A stretch of 64,000 bases of DNA from Acidimicrobiia bacterium (GTDB lineage: Bacteria; Actinomycetota; Acidimicrobiia; IMCC26256; PALSA-555). The stretch lies in the NCBI GenBank assembly GCA_035948415.1, contig DASZJD010000029.1, positions 1-64,000 of the forward strand, given 5' to 3'. How positions within the stretch are numbered: the stretch's first letter is position 1; every line of letters starts with the position of its first letter. Position numbers and translations under genes: made by a program. Below, piece by piece: positions 33,293 to 42,290 of this stretch. A model generated the notes under the pieces. It was not told the DNA's origin and ran no database searches. It saw only the letters and a list, made by a program, of their open reading frames with translations.

Positions 33293-34834
33293 TCAGCGTC
33301 GAGCGACGAGCGCGGTTCGGAGCTCGTGCTTCAGCACCTTCCCGGTGGGGTTGCGGGGCAGCTCGTCGACGACCTCGAGCTGCTCGGGGATCTTCTGGGT
33401 GGTGAGGCCCACGCCCTTCAGGAACTCGAAGAGCTCGGGGAGCGTCGGCGCCGCGGCACCCTCGGCGGGGACGACGACGGCGCACGCCCGCTCGCCCAGC
33501 GCCGGGTCCGGGAGACCGACGACCGCGACGTCGGCGATGCGCGGGTGGGTGAAGAGGAGGTCCTCGACCTCTTTGGCCGAGATGGTCTCGCCCTTGCGGA
33601 GGATCACGTCCTTGAGCCGGCCCGTGATCACGACGTGGCCGTCGGCTCGGATGACTCCCAGGTCCCCGGTGCGGAACCAGCCGTCGTCGTCGAAGGCGTC
33701 GGCTTCGAGTGAGCGGTCGAGGTAGCCGCGGCAGATCTGCGGGCCCCTGGCGCGCAGCTCGCCCTCCTCGCCGCCGGGGACCGGCTTGCCGTCGAGGCCG
33801 ACGGTCCGGAGCTCGACCCCCGGGGTCGGCGGCCCCTCGGTCTCGGCGAGCTGCTCGTCGGTGCCGCGCACGGTGTTCATGGTGAGGATGGGCGCCTCGG
33901 TCAGGCCCCAGCCCGACACGATGCCCACGCCACCGCACTCGTGCTTGAGGTCGTAGTGCAGCTGCGGCGGCTTCGGCGCCGCGCCGCCGGGGAAGGCCCG
34001 CACCGCGGGGAAGATCGGGGTCCCGGGCTGCTGGCGCTGGGCGGCGAGGTAGGCGAGGTGGAAGGTCGTCCCGGCACCGGCGAGGGTGACGCCGTGGTCG
34101 CGGAGCCGCGGGATCGTGGTATCGGGGGCGAACGCCTCGACGAAGATCAGCCTCGACGCCGTGATGAGCACGGTGAAGAGCTGGACGATGCCACCGATGT
34201 GCGTGAGCGGGAAGACGAGCGCGGTCCGGTCGGCCGGCGCGACCTCGAGCGCCTCGAGCATGCCGACCGCCGCGGCCTTCACGGTGTGGTCGGTGTGCCG
34301 CGCGCCCTTCGGGTCGGCGGTCGTGCCGGACGTGTAGAAGACCCACCGGACCGGCGCCGCGTCGGCGGTCGCCGGCGGCGGTAGCGGCGGCAAGGTCGCA
34401 GGGTCGCCGTCGGGCAGCCGACGATCGGCGACGAGGACCGTCGGGCTCGCGCCGCCGCCGAGCTCCTGCGCCTCGTCGGCGTACGCGCGTCCTCGCCAGG
34501 TGGACGGGACCACGAGGAGCTCGGCCCCGGTCTGGCCGGTGATGAAGCCCATCTCGCGTGGGCCGAGGATGGGCAGCATCGGGTTCTGCACCGCGCCCAG
34601 GCGGGCCAGGGCGGCGACGAGGACCGCGGCCTCGAGCCAGTTCGGGAGCATCCACGACACGGGGGTGTCGGCCTCGACGCCGAGCGCGTGGAGCCCGGCG
34701 GCGGCGCGCAACGCGGCGGCGCGGAGCTCCTCGGCGGTGAGCCGTCGACCGTCCTCGTCGACGGCCAGCGTGACCGTCGGCGTCGTGGCGGCGCGGGCCT
34801 CGACCAGCTCCCAGAGGCCGTGGTGGTCAGCCAT
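33293..34834 (-). CDS. AMP-binding acyl-CoA ligase
   Basis: A 513-residue ANL-superfamily ligase. FYTSGTTADPKGARHT (about 165-180) is the phosphate-binding loop, SGWGLTEAP the A5 motif, WFRTGDLG the ribose-binding segment, GRLKDVILRKGETIS the hinge and NPTGKVLKHEL the C-terminal Lys motif. It resembles cyclohexanecarboxylate- or fatty-acid-type ligases. ATG 34834 is favoured by GGAGAG 8 nt upstream; the GTG three codons earlier is too close to that site. It follows the SDR gene by 24 nt and is likely co-transcribed. Confidence 0.93.
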   Translation of the reverse strand: MADHHGLWELVEARAATTPTVTLAVDEDGRRLTAEELRAAALRAAAGLHALGVEADTPVSWMLPNWLEAAVLVAALARLGAVQNPMLPILGPREMGFITGQTGAELLVVPSTWRGRAYADEAQELGGGASPTVLVADRRLPDGDPATLPPLPPPATADAAPVRWVFYTSGTTADPKGARHTDHTVKAAAVGMLEALEVAPADRTALVFPLTHIGGIVQLFTVLITASRLIFVEAFAPDTTIPRLRDHGVTLAGAGTTFHLAYLAAQRQQPGTPIFPAVRAFPGGAAPKPPQLHYDLKHECGGVGIVSGWGLTEAPILTMNTVRGTDEQLAETEGPPTPGVELRTVGLDGKPVPGGEEGELRARGPQICRGYLDRSLEADAFDDDGWFRTGDLGVIRADGHVVITGRLKDVILRKGETISAKEVEDLLFTHPRIADVAVVGLPDPALGERACAVVVPAEGAAAPTLPELFEFLKGVGLTTQKIPEQLEVVDELPRNPTGKVLKHELRTALVARR

Positions 34835-34858
34835 CGGCGTCACTCTCCGCCGTGGTCG

Positions 34859-35611
34859 TCAGCCGCAGGTGATGCCGCCGTCCATGGACACGATCTGGCC
34901 CACCATGTAGCGGCCCTCGTCGGAGGCGATGAAAGCGATGAGGCCGGCCTGCTCCTCGGGCTCGGCGTAGCCCAGCGGCGACGTGATGGCGGCGAAGTCC
35001 TCGGCGGTCGCCCCCTCGGGGAACCCGAAGGTCTCGATCATCGGCGTGTTCATGCCACCGGGCGCGATGGCGTTGACCCGCACGCCCCGGGCCCGGTACT
35101 CGACGCCGAGGGCCCGGGTGAGGTTCACGACGCCGCCCTTGGACGCGCAGTACGCGGCCGAGTACGGCTGCCCCATCAGTCCCGCGTTCGAGGCCACGTT
35201 CACGATCACCCCGCCCCCGCCGAGCAGATGCGGCAGCACAGCTCGGCACATCAGGAACGTGCCCGTGAGGTTCACGCCGATGATGCGCGACCAGCCCTCC
35301 GCCGTCTCCTGCTCGGTGCGCACGAACTTGCCGATCCCGGCGCAGTTCACGAGGAGCTGGGGCCGGCCCAGGTCGTTCGCGACCCTGGCCACCGCTGGCT
35401 CCACCGAGGCCCAGTCGCTCACGTCGCACCGGTACGCGCGCGCCGTGTGGCCGTCGGTCTCGATCTGCGTCGCCGTCTCCTTCGCTGCACCTTCGTCGAG
35501 GTCCAACGCGGCGACCAGCGCCTGCTCGGAGGCCAGCCGACGGGCCGTGGCCCGTCCGAGCCCCGACCCTGCGCCCGTGATGATGGTGACTCGGTCGGTG
35601 AAGCGGGCCAT
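34859..35611 (-). CDS. Short-chain dehydrogenase/reductase (SDR)
   Basis: A 250-residue classical SDR. TGAGSGLGRATA (about 12-23) is the cofactor loop, DLDEG suggests NAD, NCAG near 88 replaces NNAG, and YCASK (about 153-157) is the catalytic motif with Ser in NVASN. The tail MDGGITCG is typical. ATG 35611 has AGGGGAG upstream and a TAGCGT -10. First gene of an SDR - acyl-CoA ligase pair. Substrate unknown. Confidence 0.94.
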   Translation of the reverse strand: MARFTDRVTIITGAGSGLGRATARRLASEQALVAALDLDEGAAKETATQIETDGHTARAYRCDVSDWASVEPAVARVANDLGRPQLLVNCAGIGKFVRTEQETAEGWSRIIGVNLTGTFLMCRAVLPHLLGGGGVIVNVASNAGLMGQPYSAAYCASKGGVVNLTRALGVEYRARGVRVNAIAPGGMNTPMIETFGFPEGATAEDFAAITSPLGYAEPEEQAGLIAFIASDEGRYMVGQIVSMDGGITCG

Positions 35612-35643
35612 TCGGGACTCCCCTCGCTCGTGCCTCGGGCGCG

Positions 35644-35649
35644 ACGCTA
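35644..35649 (-). promoter_or_regulatory. -10 element for the SDR-ligase pair
   Basis: Minus-strand TAGCGT, 32 nt before ATG 35611, fits TANNNT and leaves a leader with AGGGGAG. The remaining gap to 35807 is lower in GC than the SDR and holds no recognisable gene. Confidence 0.45.
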
Positions 35650-35807
35650 ACGCGGCGGCCGGTCATCGAGGCCTGCCCCGTCGGTCCCGTGCCAGTCTCA
35701 GGACCGTTTGTCACCGGCAAACTGGACTCGCGAGGAAGCACCCGGACCGACTCGCGGGCCCTGAGCAGACTCACTGACGACACCGAGGTCTCCGCTACGG
35801 AGCGATC

Positions 35808-37889
35808 TCAAGCCCGCGAGGCGATGGCACCAGCACCCGGGAAATGCGAACGGCCGAAGAAGAATGCCGCGCCGTAGGCTCCCGCGACGACGATCAGGAG
35901 GGCGCGGTAGCCGACGAGTAACGCGCTGTACTCCAACAGCCCGCCAACCATCGCTCCCAGGAGGTTCGCCCCGAACGCGGTCGTCGACGAGCCTACGTCT
36001 CTGAATCGCTGAGTAAACACGAGGTTCGCGATAAAGATCGGCGCGAACGCCAGTGCTGTCGCGGCGAGGAAGCGAGCGACGAGCGGCAGCCCGAGGACCG
36101 AGCTCTGCGGCACCGCCCAAGCCACGGCGATCGAACCGAGCAGCGCCAGGTACAACCACGCTGGCTTCCGGAACGCAACCAGGCGCGATATCTCCACGGC
36201 GAGGAGCACGGTGAGGAGGATGCCAAGGAACACCAAGGCGTTCACGAACCAGGTCGTACCGAAGAGCAACGCGAACTGGACCACGTTCTTCGTCTCGAGA
36301 AGGAGGAAGGCGACACCCATGAAGAACAGGTCGGTGTAGCTCCTCATCCCTCTCAGCGATCCCCCGAAGACCCTGACGAACAGCAGCGAGGCGGCCAGAA
36401 CGAGCGCGATGGTCACTACGTAGAGCGAGGGAAGGCTGGGTGTTCGAAGGTATGGAAACGGGTGGTCATCCGTGGCCGGCGCGGGCGCTCGACCGGTATG
36501 GGAATGCCACAGCGACGTTGTGCTGAGGAACAAGGGGTGCTGCGGTAGCGTGCAACTGAGGTCGCTCGAAGATTGGGCAGCGACAAAGAGCGCGAATTTG
36601 TGCACGGCGGTTCTATCGATGCACGGACGCGACCGAAATACCTCATCGAGGGTCCGACCAAGGCGGTCGACGAGCCAGTCTTCGCGGTAGTAGTTGTACA
36701 TCGAGAAGAAGCCGTGAGGCGAGAGATGTGCCTTCGCGGCCTCGATGGCCTGCTTCGTGAACAGATAGCTCTCGAGCCGCACCGTTGACTGCCCAGGCAC
36801 AAGGACCAGCGAGTCGGGAAGCGCGAAGAGGATGAGATCCCAGCGACGACTGGTCTGCTCGAGGAAGGCACGACCATCGTTGATGTGAACCCGGACCCTC
36901 GGGTCTTGATACGGGTGGTCCGGGTGGGACTCTGCACCGATCTCTTGGAGCCGCGGATCTATCTCGACGGCGTCTACCTCCGTCGCCCCTCTCGCGAGCG
37001 CGACGGCTACGTCGTTTCCGCCGCCCGCACCGATCACAAGCACCCGACCAGGACCTGACGTCGGAAGGTGGTCATAGAGGGCGCTGTAGGTCGGGTTGGT
37101 GCTCGACGGCACGTTGGTCTGGTGGAACACGCCGTTGACATAGATCACGCCGCCGTGCCGCTCGATCTTGTAGTACGGCGACCAGCTCAGCCCAGCCGTG
37201 AAGGTCTCCGTCGCGAGCAAGACGATGATCGAGACGAGGGCTGCGAGCTGGAGCAGTCGCACCGCTGCGCCGCGTGACTGCGCGACATCGAGACCAAGCA
37301 GGAGCACGACCGCGACGGCACCCCATGCGAGTGACGGCGCGCGCAGGAACGCGAGTGCCGAGAAGGCAAGAATGCCAGCGACGCTGCCCACGAGGTCGAG
37401 GCGATAGGCCTCGAGGGGCTCAAACTTCGCAAAGGCTCGCGCCAATCCCTCGGCGACGAGCGCCATCACCACGGCCACCGCGACGAAGATGACCGTGAGC
37501 GTCAGCTCGCGGGGCGGCCCGGTCTCACGGGCGAAGTTGGAGAAGAAGATCAGATTGCCACCGGAACCCTCGATCTTCACGGGGAAGAAGCGAATGAAGG
37601 CCACGAGGACCGCAAGTGCAACCGGCGCGAATTTGAAAAGGCTCCGAGGCCGGTGAGCACGAAGGAACCCAATGCCAATTCCGAGGAAGCTGCCGAGTAG
37701 TACAAAGTTTGAAAAGAAGGACAAGTGGAAAACGTTGTCCCCGGTCCACTTGATGAGCGCGAGCTCAAGGAAGAGGACCAAGAACGACAACGACATGAGC
37801 CGTACGCGGTCCCGGCGCGTCGGACGCGGACTGACACCGGCGCGCATCTCCGAACCCTGCGCTGCGGCTTCGCGGCTACGAGTTGTCAT
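35808..37889 (-). CDS. Polytopic membrane protein with spermidine-synthase-like domain
   Basis: A 693-residue protein. About six membrane helices (between residues 30 and 230) precede a soluble Rossmann domain of spermidine-synthase type (about 245-450): VLVIGAGGGNDVAVAL binds the nucleotide, DAVEID and NDGRAFLEQ the ribose and adenine. In the active-site segment (LILFALPDS) one of the usual acidic residues appears missing. A second set of helices (about 490-690) includes LLETKNVVQF, common in this fused family. Base composition is clearly lower in GC than the neighbours. ATG 37889 has a good -10 upstream. Function of these fusions is uncertain. Confidence 0.82.
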   Translation of the reverse strand: MTTRSREAAAQGSEMRAGVSPRPTRRDRVRLMSLSFLVLFLELALIKWTGDNVFHLSFFSNFVLLGSFLGIGIGFLRAHRPRSLFKFAPVALAVLVAFIRFFPVKIEGSGGNLIFFSNFARETGPPRELTLTVIFVAVAVVMALVAEGLARAFAKFEPLEAYRLDLVGSVAGILAFSALAFLRAPSLAWGAVAVVLLLGLDVAQSRGAAVRLLQLAALVSIIVLLATETFTAGLSWSPYYKIERHGGVIYVNGVFHQTNVPSSTNPTYSALYDHLPTSGPGRVLVIGAGGGNDVAVALARGATEVDAVEIDPRLQEIGAESHPDHPYQDPRVRVHINDGRAFLEQTSRRWDLILFALPDSLVLVPGQSTVRLESYLFTKQAIEAAKAHLSPHGFFSMYNYYREDWLVDRLGRTLDEVFRSRPCIDRTAVHKFALFVAAQSSSDLSCTLPQHPLFLSTTSLWHSHTGRAPAPATDDHPFPYLRTPSLPSLYVVTIALVLAASLLFVRVFGGSLRGMRSYTDLFFMGVAFLLLETKNVVQFALLFGTTWFVNALVFLGILLTVLLAVEISRLVAFRKPAWLYLALLGSIAVAWAVPQSSVLGLPLVARFLAATALAFAPIFIANLVFTQRFRDVGSSTTAFGANLLGAMVGGLLEYSALLVGYRALLIVVAGAYGAAFFFGRSHFPGAGAIASRA

Positions 37890-37900
37890 AGGCCGGAGGG

Positions 37901-37910
37901 ACTATACGAT
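37901..37910. promoter_or_regulatory. Symmetric back-to-back -10 elements
   Basis: ACTATACGAT contains minus-strand TATAGT, 11 nt before ATG 37889, and plus-strand TACGAT, sharing the central TA. The minus side should drive the spermidine-synthase-like gene; the plus side points into a 446-nt region without a recognisable gene. Confidence 0.5.
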
Positions 37911-38344
37911 GCGAGCCACCGCCGAATGCGGGTAGCCGGTTGGCACTGCGCGCGGCTGCGCGACCAGAGCGCTCAGTTAGCGCCGTGCCGCGGACCAGCG
38001 TTTCGCAGTCCGGCGCAGCGAGGCTTGTCGCCGCTCAACGAGGCCTCGACCGTCGCTCCGTCGCACCGTCGTCGTGGGATCAGACGCCGCGACACGTCCC
38101 ATCGAGGGTTGGCGGTACCCCACGCGACGGCGTCCAATCGCCCGGAGCCGAAAGGAACACGAACGTTGGCGAATGCGTGCCCCTTTGGCGGCGTCGACGG
38201 CCGAATGGACCCTTGGTCAGTGCTCGGTGGTGAGCGACGCTCGGGTTGTCAGCAGAGGGTCCGACAGCCTCGCCGGACGGCCCTGCCGGCAGTCCCGAGA
38301 TTGGACGGTGCCGACCGCCGTCCGTTCCGACACCCGCAGCGGCG
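37911..38344. other. Non-coding, lower-GC intergenic region
   Basis: No open frame here looks like a protein and no tRNA-like cloverleaf was found. The region is lower in GC than the flanking ligase gene and continues the composition of the spermidine-synthase-like gene. A plus-strand -10 (37905-37910) could start a transcript running through it. It may be a degraded or non-coding part of an acquired segment. Confidence 0.4.
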
Positions 38345-38350
38345 TACAGT
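38345..38350 (+). promoter_or_regulatory. Leaderless-type -10 for the acyl-CoA ligase
   Basis: TACAGT ends exactly 6 nt before GTG 38357, fixing this start over upstream in-frame codons. Confidence 0.6.
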
Positions 38351-38356
38351 CCCGCC

Positions 38357-39874
38357 GTGACGAACGCGGACCTGGTGGGCGAGCTGCTCCGGGACGCAGC
38401 GACCGCCCACCCCCAGCGCGAGGCGTATGTCCACGGCGCCAAGCGCGTCACCTACCAGTGGCTCGACCGCGTCGCCGACGGCTTCGCCGCCACGCTGCTC
38501 GACTCAGGCGTGACACCAGGCGACGTGGTGGTGCTCCTCGTCCCTTCGTCGATCAAGTTCGCGGCCTGCTACCTGGGTGCCGCCCGCGTCGGGGCGATCA
38601 CATCGGCCGTGAACCTGCGGTTCGGACCTGTGGAGCAGGCCAGCATCCTCGCTCGCACTGAGCCCCGCGTCACCGTGGTCGGCGACGAGGCCCGTCTGCC
38701 CGACGGCATCGACGCCGGTCGCGTGATCCGGGTAGCTGACCTCAAGCCTGCGTTCGACGCCGACCCTCCCCCTCGATGGCCGCACCTGACGTCGACGGAC
38801 CCGACCTGCATCGTGTGGACGAGCGGCACGACCGGCGCACCGAAGGGCGCGGTGTACGACCACGAGGCCCAGGCCGCGATCTCGCGCAACGTCGGGGAGC
38901 TCACCGCTCCCGGTGATCGTCGTCTCGTCGTCCTGCCCTTCGCGCACGTCGGGTACATGACGCGGATGTGGGACGAGCTCGCGAACGCGACCACCATCGT
39001 GCTGACCGGTGAGCCGTGGTCGGCGGCCGAGACCGTGCACCTCTTGCGCGAGGAGCGGATCACGATGGCCACCGGGGTGCCGACCCAGTGGTCGCGGGTG
39101 CTCGACCATCCCGACCTCGCCGACGTCGACTGCTCGACGCTTCGGGTCGCGGGCATCGGTGGCGCGTCGATACCAGCGGACCTTGTTCGTCGCATGCGCG
39201 CCGTGCTCCAATGCCCGGTGATCACCCGCTACACAAGCACCGAGGCGGGGGTGACGACGTCGACGCTCGCCACCGATCCCGACGAGGTGATCGCGACGAC
39301 AGTCGGCCGTCCCACACCTGAGGTCGAGCTGCGGGTCGTCGTCCCTGAGACCGGGGCGGCACAGCCCTGCGGCGAGGTCGGTGAGGTGCTGTCCCGCTCC
39401 CCCGCCATGATGCGCGGGTACTGGCGGGACCCAGAGCTGACGGCCACCGTGATCGATGAGGACGGTTGGCTCCACACCGGGGACCTCGGGTTCCTCGGCG
39501 AGGACGGCAACCTGCGGCTGGTCGGCCGCCTGAAGGACATGTACATCCGCGGCGGGTACAACGTGTACCCGGCCGAGGTCGAGTCGGTGCTCACCGACCA
39601 CCCCGCGGTCGGGCGCGCCGCGGTCGTCGGGGCCCCGGATGCCGGGCTCGGCGAGGTCGGCGTGGCGTTCGTCGTGCCCGCGCCGGGCGCCGACCCGGGC
39701 GCGCTGACGCGCGACGCCCTCCGAGCCTGGTGCCGGGCGCGGATCGCCGACTACAAGGCCCCAGACCGCGTGGTGCTGGTCGAGGACCTGCCGGCGACCT
39801 CGATGCTGAAGATCGACAAGCGTGCGCTGTCCGCCCGAGCCGCGGAGCAAGGAGCCCTGCATGAACGCCTCTGA
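38357..39874 (+). CDS. AMP-binding acyl-CoA ligase
   Basis: A 505-residue ANL ligase. VWTSGTTGAPKGAVYDHEA (about 154-172) is the phosphate loop, TRYTSTEAGV the A5 region, WLHTGDLGFLG the ribose Asp, GRLKDMYIRGGYNVYPAE the hinge and ATSMLKIDKRAL the C-terminal Lys segment. AYVHGAKRVTY marks the N-terminus; the sequence before GTG 38357 is unlike the family. It overlaps the next gene by 14 bp, so the pair is co-expressed. Substrate acid unknown. Confidence 0.94.
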   Translation: MTNADLVGELLRDAATAHPQREAYVHGAKRVTYQWLDRVADGFAATLLDSGVTPGDVVVLLVPSSIKFAACYLGAARVGAITSAVNLRFGPVEQASILARTEPRVTVVGDEARLPDGIDAGRVIRVADLKPAFDADPPPRWPHLTSTDPTCIVWTSGTTGAPKGAVYDHEAQAAISRNVGELTAPGDRRLVVLPFAHVGYMTRMWDELANATTIVLTGEPWSAAETVHLLREERITMATGVPTQWSRVLDHPDLADVDCSTLRVAGIGGASIPADLVRRMRAVLQCPVITRYTSTEAGVTTSTLATDPDEVIATTVGRPTPEVELRVVVPETGAAQPCGEVGEVLSRSPAMMRGYWRDPELTATVIDEDGWLHTGDLGFLGEDGNLRLVGRLKDMYIRGGYNVYPAEVESVLTDHPAVGRAAVVGAPDAGLGEVGVAFVVPAPGADPGALTRDALRAWCRARIADYKAPDRVVLVEDLPATSMLKIDKRALSARAAEQGALHERL

Positions 39875-40667
39875 GCGTCGATACCAACGTCCGGACGTCC
39901 CCCGCAGCGATCGTCCGATCCGGGTCGGCTCGCTGCTGTTCACGATGGTGGAGCCTCACCGCGGCCACGAGGTGGCGTACAACCGCTGGTACGAGCGCGA
40001 TCACTTCTACGCCGGGTGCATGGTCGGCAAGTGGCAGTTCGCGGGGGCCCGGTACGTCGCCACGCGGGACTGCAAGGCGAGGCGCTACCCCTCCGATTCG
40101 CCGATCACACCCGACCTGATGGTGGGCTCGTACCTCGCGGTCTACTGGGTGCTCGACGGCCACCACGACGAGTGGAACGAGTGGGGGGTCGAGCAGGTGA
40201 ACTGGCTGCACGCCAACGAGCGGATGTTCCTCGACCGGGATCACATCCACACCGCGCTCTACGAGTACGCCGACGAGCTGAACGCGCCGGGGAGCACGAC
40301 GCCGGTCGAGCTGGCGCTCGACCGCGGCTACCCGGGGATCGTGGCCATGATCGGCGAGGCCAGCCTCTCCGGCGTCGGGGCCGTGACCGAGTGGATGCGC
40401 GACTGCGGCTGCCCGTCGGACGTGATGCTCGTCGGCACCCCCCTGCCGCTCCGGGGCGACCGGCCGGCCGACGTGCCCGACCAGCCCACCGGCAACCGGT
40501 TCTTGCACCTCCACTTCACGCTCGAGGACCCGCTGGCGGTCTGGGACGAGCAGTACGCGTCGATCGGCCCGGACCTGATGGCGGACGGAGCCGGTCGGAT
40601 CCTGTTCGCGTCGCCGTTCCTCGCCACCGTGCCCGGGACCGACGCCTACACCGACCAGCTGTGGTGA
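39861..40667 (+). CDS. Double ferredoxin-like fold protein, function unknown
   Basis: A 268-residue protein built as two alpha+beta halves: about 20-120 (SLLFTMVEPHRGHEVAYN, YLAVYWVLDGHHDEW) and about 160-260 (GIVAMIGEASLSG, RFLHLHFTLEDP). The layout is that of dimeric alpha+beta barrel proteins such as EthD and NIPSNAP, but I cannot name the family. The first half has conserved-looking H, W, Y and R residues (NRWYERDHFYAG) suitable for a ligand pocket. ATG 39861 has AAGGAG upstream and lies inside the ligase gene's end. Perhaps an accessory isomerase or monooxygenase-like protein for the activated acid. Confidence 0.75.
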   Translation: MNASERRYQRPDVPRSDRPIRVGSLLFTMVEPHRGHEVAYNRWYERDHFYAGCMVGKWQFAGARYVATRDCKARRYPSDSPITPDLMVGSYLAVYWVLDGHHDEWNEWGVEQVNWLHANERMFLDRDHIHTALYEYADELNAPGSTTPVELALDRGYPGIVAMIGEASLSGVGAVTEWMRDCGCPSDVMLVGTPLPLRGDRPADVPDQPTGNRFLHLHFTLEDPLAVWDEQYASIGPDLMADGAGRILFASPFLATVPGTDAYTDQLW

Positions 40668-40670
40668 CCC

Positions 40671-41087
40671 TCAGGCGGGGCGGAACGCCGGGAGCGTGAG
40701 CGCGTCGTCGACGCGCTCGAACGCCACCGTCACCGGCAGGGCGAGTCGAACCGCCTCCGGGCCGACCCCGCTGAGGTTCGAGACGATCCGGACGCCCTCG
40801 TCGGTCTCCACCACGACCACCGCGTAGGGGACTAGGGCCGCGAAAGCGGGGTGCATCGCCTGGTGCACGACCGTCCACGAGAAGACCCGACCCCGGCCGC
40901 TCGAGCGCTCCCAGCTCCAGCGCGGCGAGCCGCAGACGGCGCAGAGGACGCGGGGTGGGTGCCGCCAGGCCCCGCACGTCGAGCACCGCTGGAAGCGCAG
41001 CTCGCCGCGGGCGCAGTGGGCGTAGAACTCGCCGGTGGTGCCGTCGAGCACCGGTCGCGGCCTCGGGGGCGCCGGGTCGGGGCTCAC
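40671..41087 (-). CDS. DUF35 OB-fold/zinc-ribbon acyl-CoA-associated protein
   Basis: A 138-residue protein: an N-terminal helix ([14 protein letters not shown]), a zinc ribbon with CSTC and CAVC (about 34-53) and an OB fold (about 60-130, [12 protein letters not shown]...). DUF35 proteins pair with thiolase-like proteins; in steroid side-chain degradation such pairs form aldolases that release acetyl- or propionyl-CoA. GTG 41087 overlaps the stop of the thiolase-like gene (GTGA). Convergent with the barrel-protein gene 3 nt away. Confidence 0.9.
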   Translation of the reverse strand: MSPDPAPPRPRPVLDGTTGEFYAHCARGELRFQRCSTCGAWRHPPRVLCAVCGSPRWSWERSSGRGRVFSWTVVHQAMHPAFAALVPYAVVVVETDEGVRIVSNLSGVGPEAVRLALPVTVAFERVDDALTLPAFRPA

Positions 41088-42259
41088 CGGTCGCGGGCGA
41101 GCACGGCGAGGCTCCCGTCCCCGAAGTCGCCCCAGCCGGTGACGACGCCGAGCTCGGCGTCGGTCACCTGGGCTGGACCCGCCTCCCACCGCAGCTGGCG
41201 CGTCGCCTCGACCACGTGGTTCAGCCCCCACACGTGGCCCTGCGAGAGCAGGCCGCCGTGGGTGTTGAGCGGATAGCGGCCGCCGAGCTCGATCGTCCCG
41301 CCGCGCACGAAGTCGGCGGCCTCACCCGGGCCGCAGAGCCCGAGCGCCTCGAGCTCCAGGAGCACGATGTACGTGAAGCAGTCGTAGACCTCGAGGAAGT
41401 CGGCGTCGCGGGGCCGTACCCCGGCCGCGGCGAAGGCCTCGGGCGCCGCGTACGAGAGCCCGATGCGGAGCGGGTCGGCCCGGTTCGGGATGTCGTCGGC
41501 CGGGTACGGGTGCCCCTCGGCCGCGGCGAGCACAACCGCCGGCGGGTGGACGAGGTCCCGGGCCCGTTCGAGGCTCGTGACCACGTAGGCGGCCGCGGCG
41601 TCGGTCTCGAGGCAGCAATCGAAGAGCCGGAAGGGCTCCGAGATGAGCCGCGACCCGAGGTACTCGTCCATCGTGAGCTCGCGTCCCCGCATGAGCGCCC
41701 GCTCGTTGAGCTGGGCGTGCCGGCGACAGGTCAGCGCCACCGTTCCGGCGGCCTCGTCGGGCACGCCGAACTGCTGCTTGTAGCGCATCGCGATCCAGGC
41801 GTAGAGCTGCACCGGCGACATCGCGCCGTACGGCCGGTAGTAGTCGACCGCGGTGTCGGCGACCGAGGTCGCCAGCCACGTGTGCCGGGGGCGTCGACCG
41901 CCGGGTCTGGGCCGGAAGATGGAGAACCCGTTCCAGCCCACGGTGACGAGCACCGCGGTGGCGATGCCGCGGGTGACGGCCCCGACCGCGTGCTGGAGCG
42001 CCGCCACCGGGCTCGCGCCGCCCATCATCACGGTCGTGGCGAGCCGCAGGTTCTCGATGCCGAGGTTGGCGGCGAGCTCCTCGGCGGTGGTGAAGCCGGC
42101 CGGCGGGAGGATGCCGTCGATGTCGGCACGCTCGAGCCCGGCGTCGTCGATCGCGGCCAGCGAGGCGTCGAGCATGAGCTCGAACGGCAGCCGGTCCGAG
42201 CCTCGCACGTAGTCCGTCTCGGCGACGCCGACGATCGCCGCCTGATCACGAAGCGCCAC
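41084..42259 (-). CDS. Thiolase-like protein (SCP-x/Ltp2 type) without nucleophilic Cys
   Basis: A 391-residue thiolase-fold protein. The N-terminal [11 protein letters not shown], the [12 protein letters not shown] segment and [18 protein letters not shown] (about 334-351, with the conserved His residues) place it in the lipid-transfer/SCP-x branch. Where condensing thiolases have the acylated Cys the sequence reads [11 protein letters not shown], so it is not a classical thiolase. A tyrosine in EVYDCFT is conserved with the second copy at 54036. GTG 42259 lies 9 nt after a minus-strand TAGCCT. With DUF35 it probably forms a retro-aldolase. Confidence 0.9.
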   Translation of the reverse strand: MALRDQAAIVGVAETDYVRGSDRLPFELMLDASLAAIDDAGLERADIDGILPPAGFTTAEELAANLGIENLRLATTVMMGGASPVAALQHAVGAVTRGIATAVLVTVGWNGFSIFRPRPGGRRPRHTWLATSVADTAVDYYRPYGAMSPVQLYAWIAMRYKQQFGVPDEAAGTVALTCRRHAQLNERALMRGRELTMDEYLGSRLISEPFRLFDCCLETDAAAAYVVTSLERARDLVHPPAVVLAAAEGHPYPADDIPNRADPLRIGLSYAAPEAFAAAGVRPRDADFLEVYDCFTYIVLLELEALGLCGPGEAADFVRGGTIELGGRYPLNTHGGLLSQGHVWGLNHVVEATRQLRWEAGPAQVTDAELGVVTGWGDFGDGSLAVLARDR

Positions 42260-42268
42260 GAGCCGGGC

Positions 42269-42278
42269 AGGCTACCGT
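42269..42278. promoter_or_regulatory. Symmetric divergent promoter core
   Basis: AGGCTACCGT gives minus-strand TAGCCT (9 nt before GTG 42259) and plus-strand TACCGT (12 nt before ATG 42291). Both fit TANNNT and share the central TA, so one sequence can fire both divergent operons with almost no leader. Confidence 0.55.
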
Positions 42279-42290
42279 GCGGTCGCCGCG

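Noticed and set aside
37911-38000. Possible tRNA or tmRNA next to the lower-GC segment
   Set aside because: I looked for acceptor and T-arm pairing that would mark an integration site and found none.
37940-38233. Possible small gene in the region upstream of the ligase
   Set aside because: No ribosome binding site, no protein-like pattern, and the product is mostly Arg, Ser and Pro.
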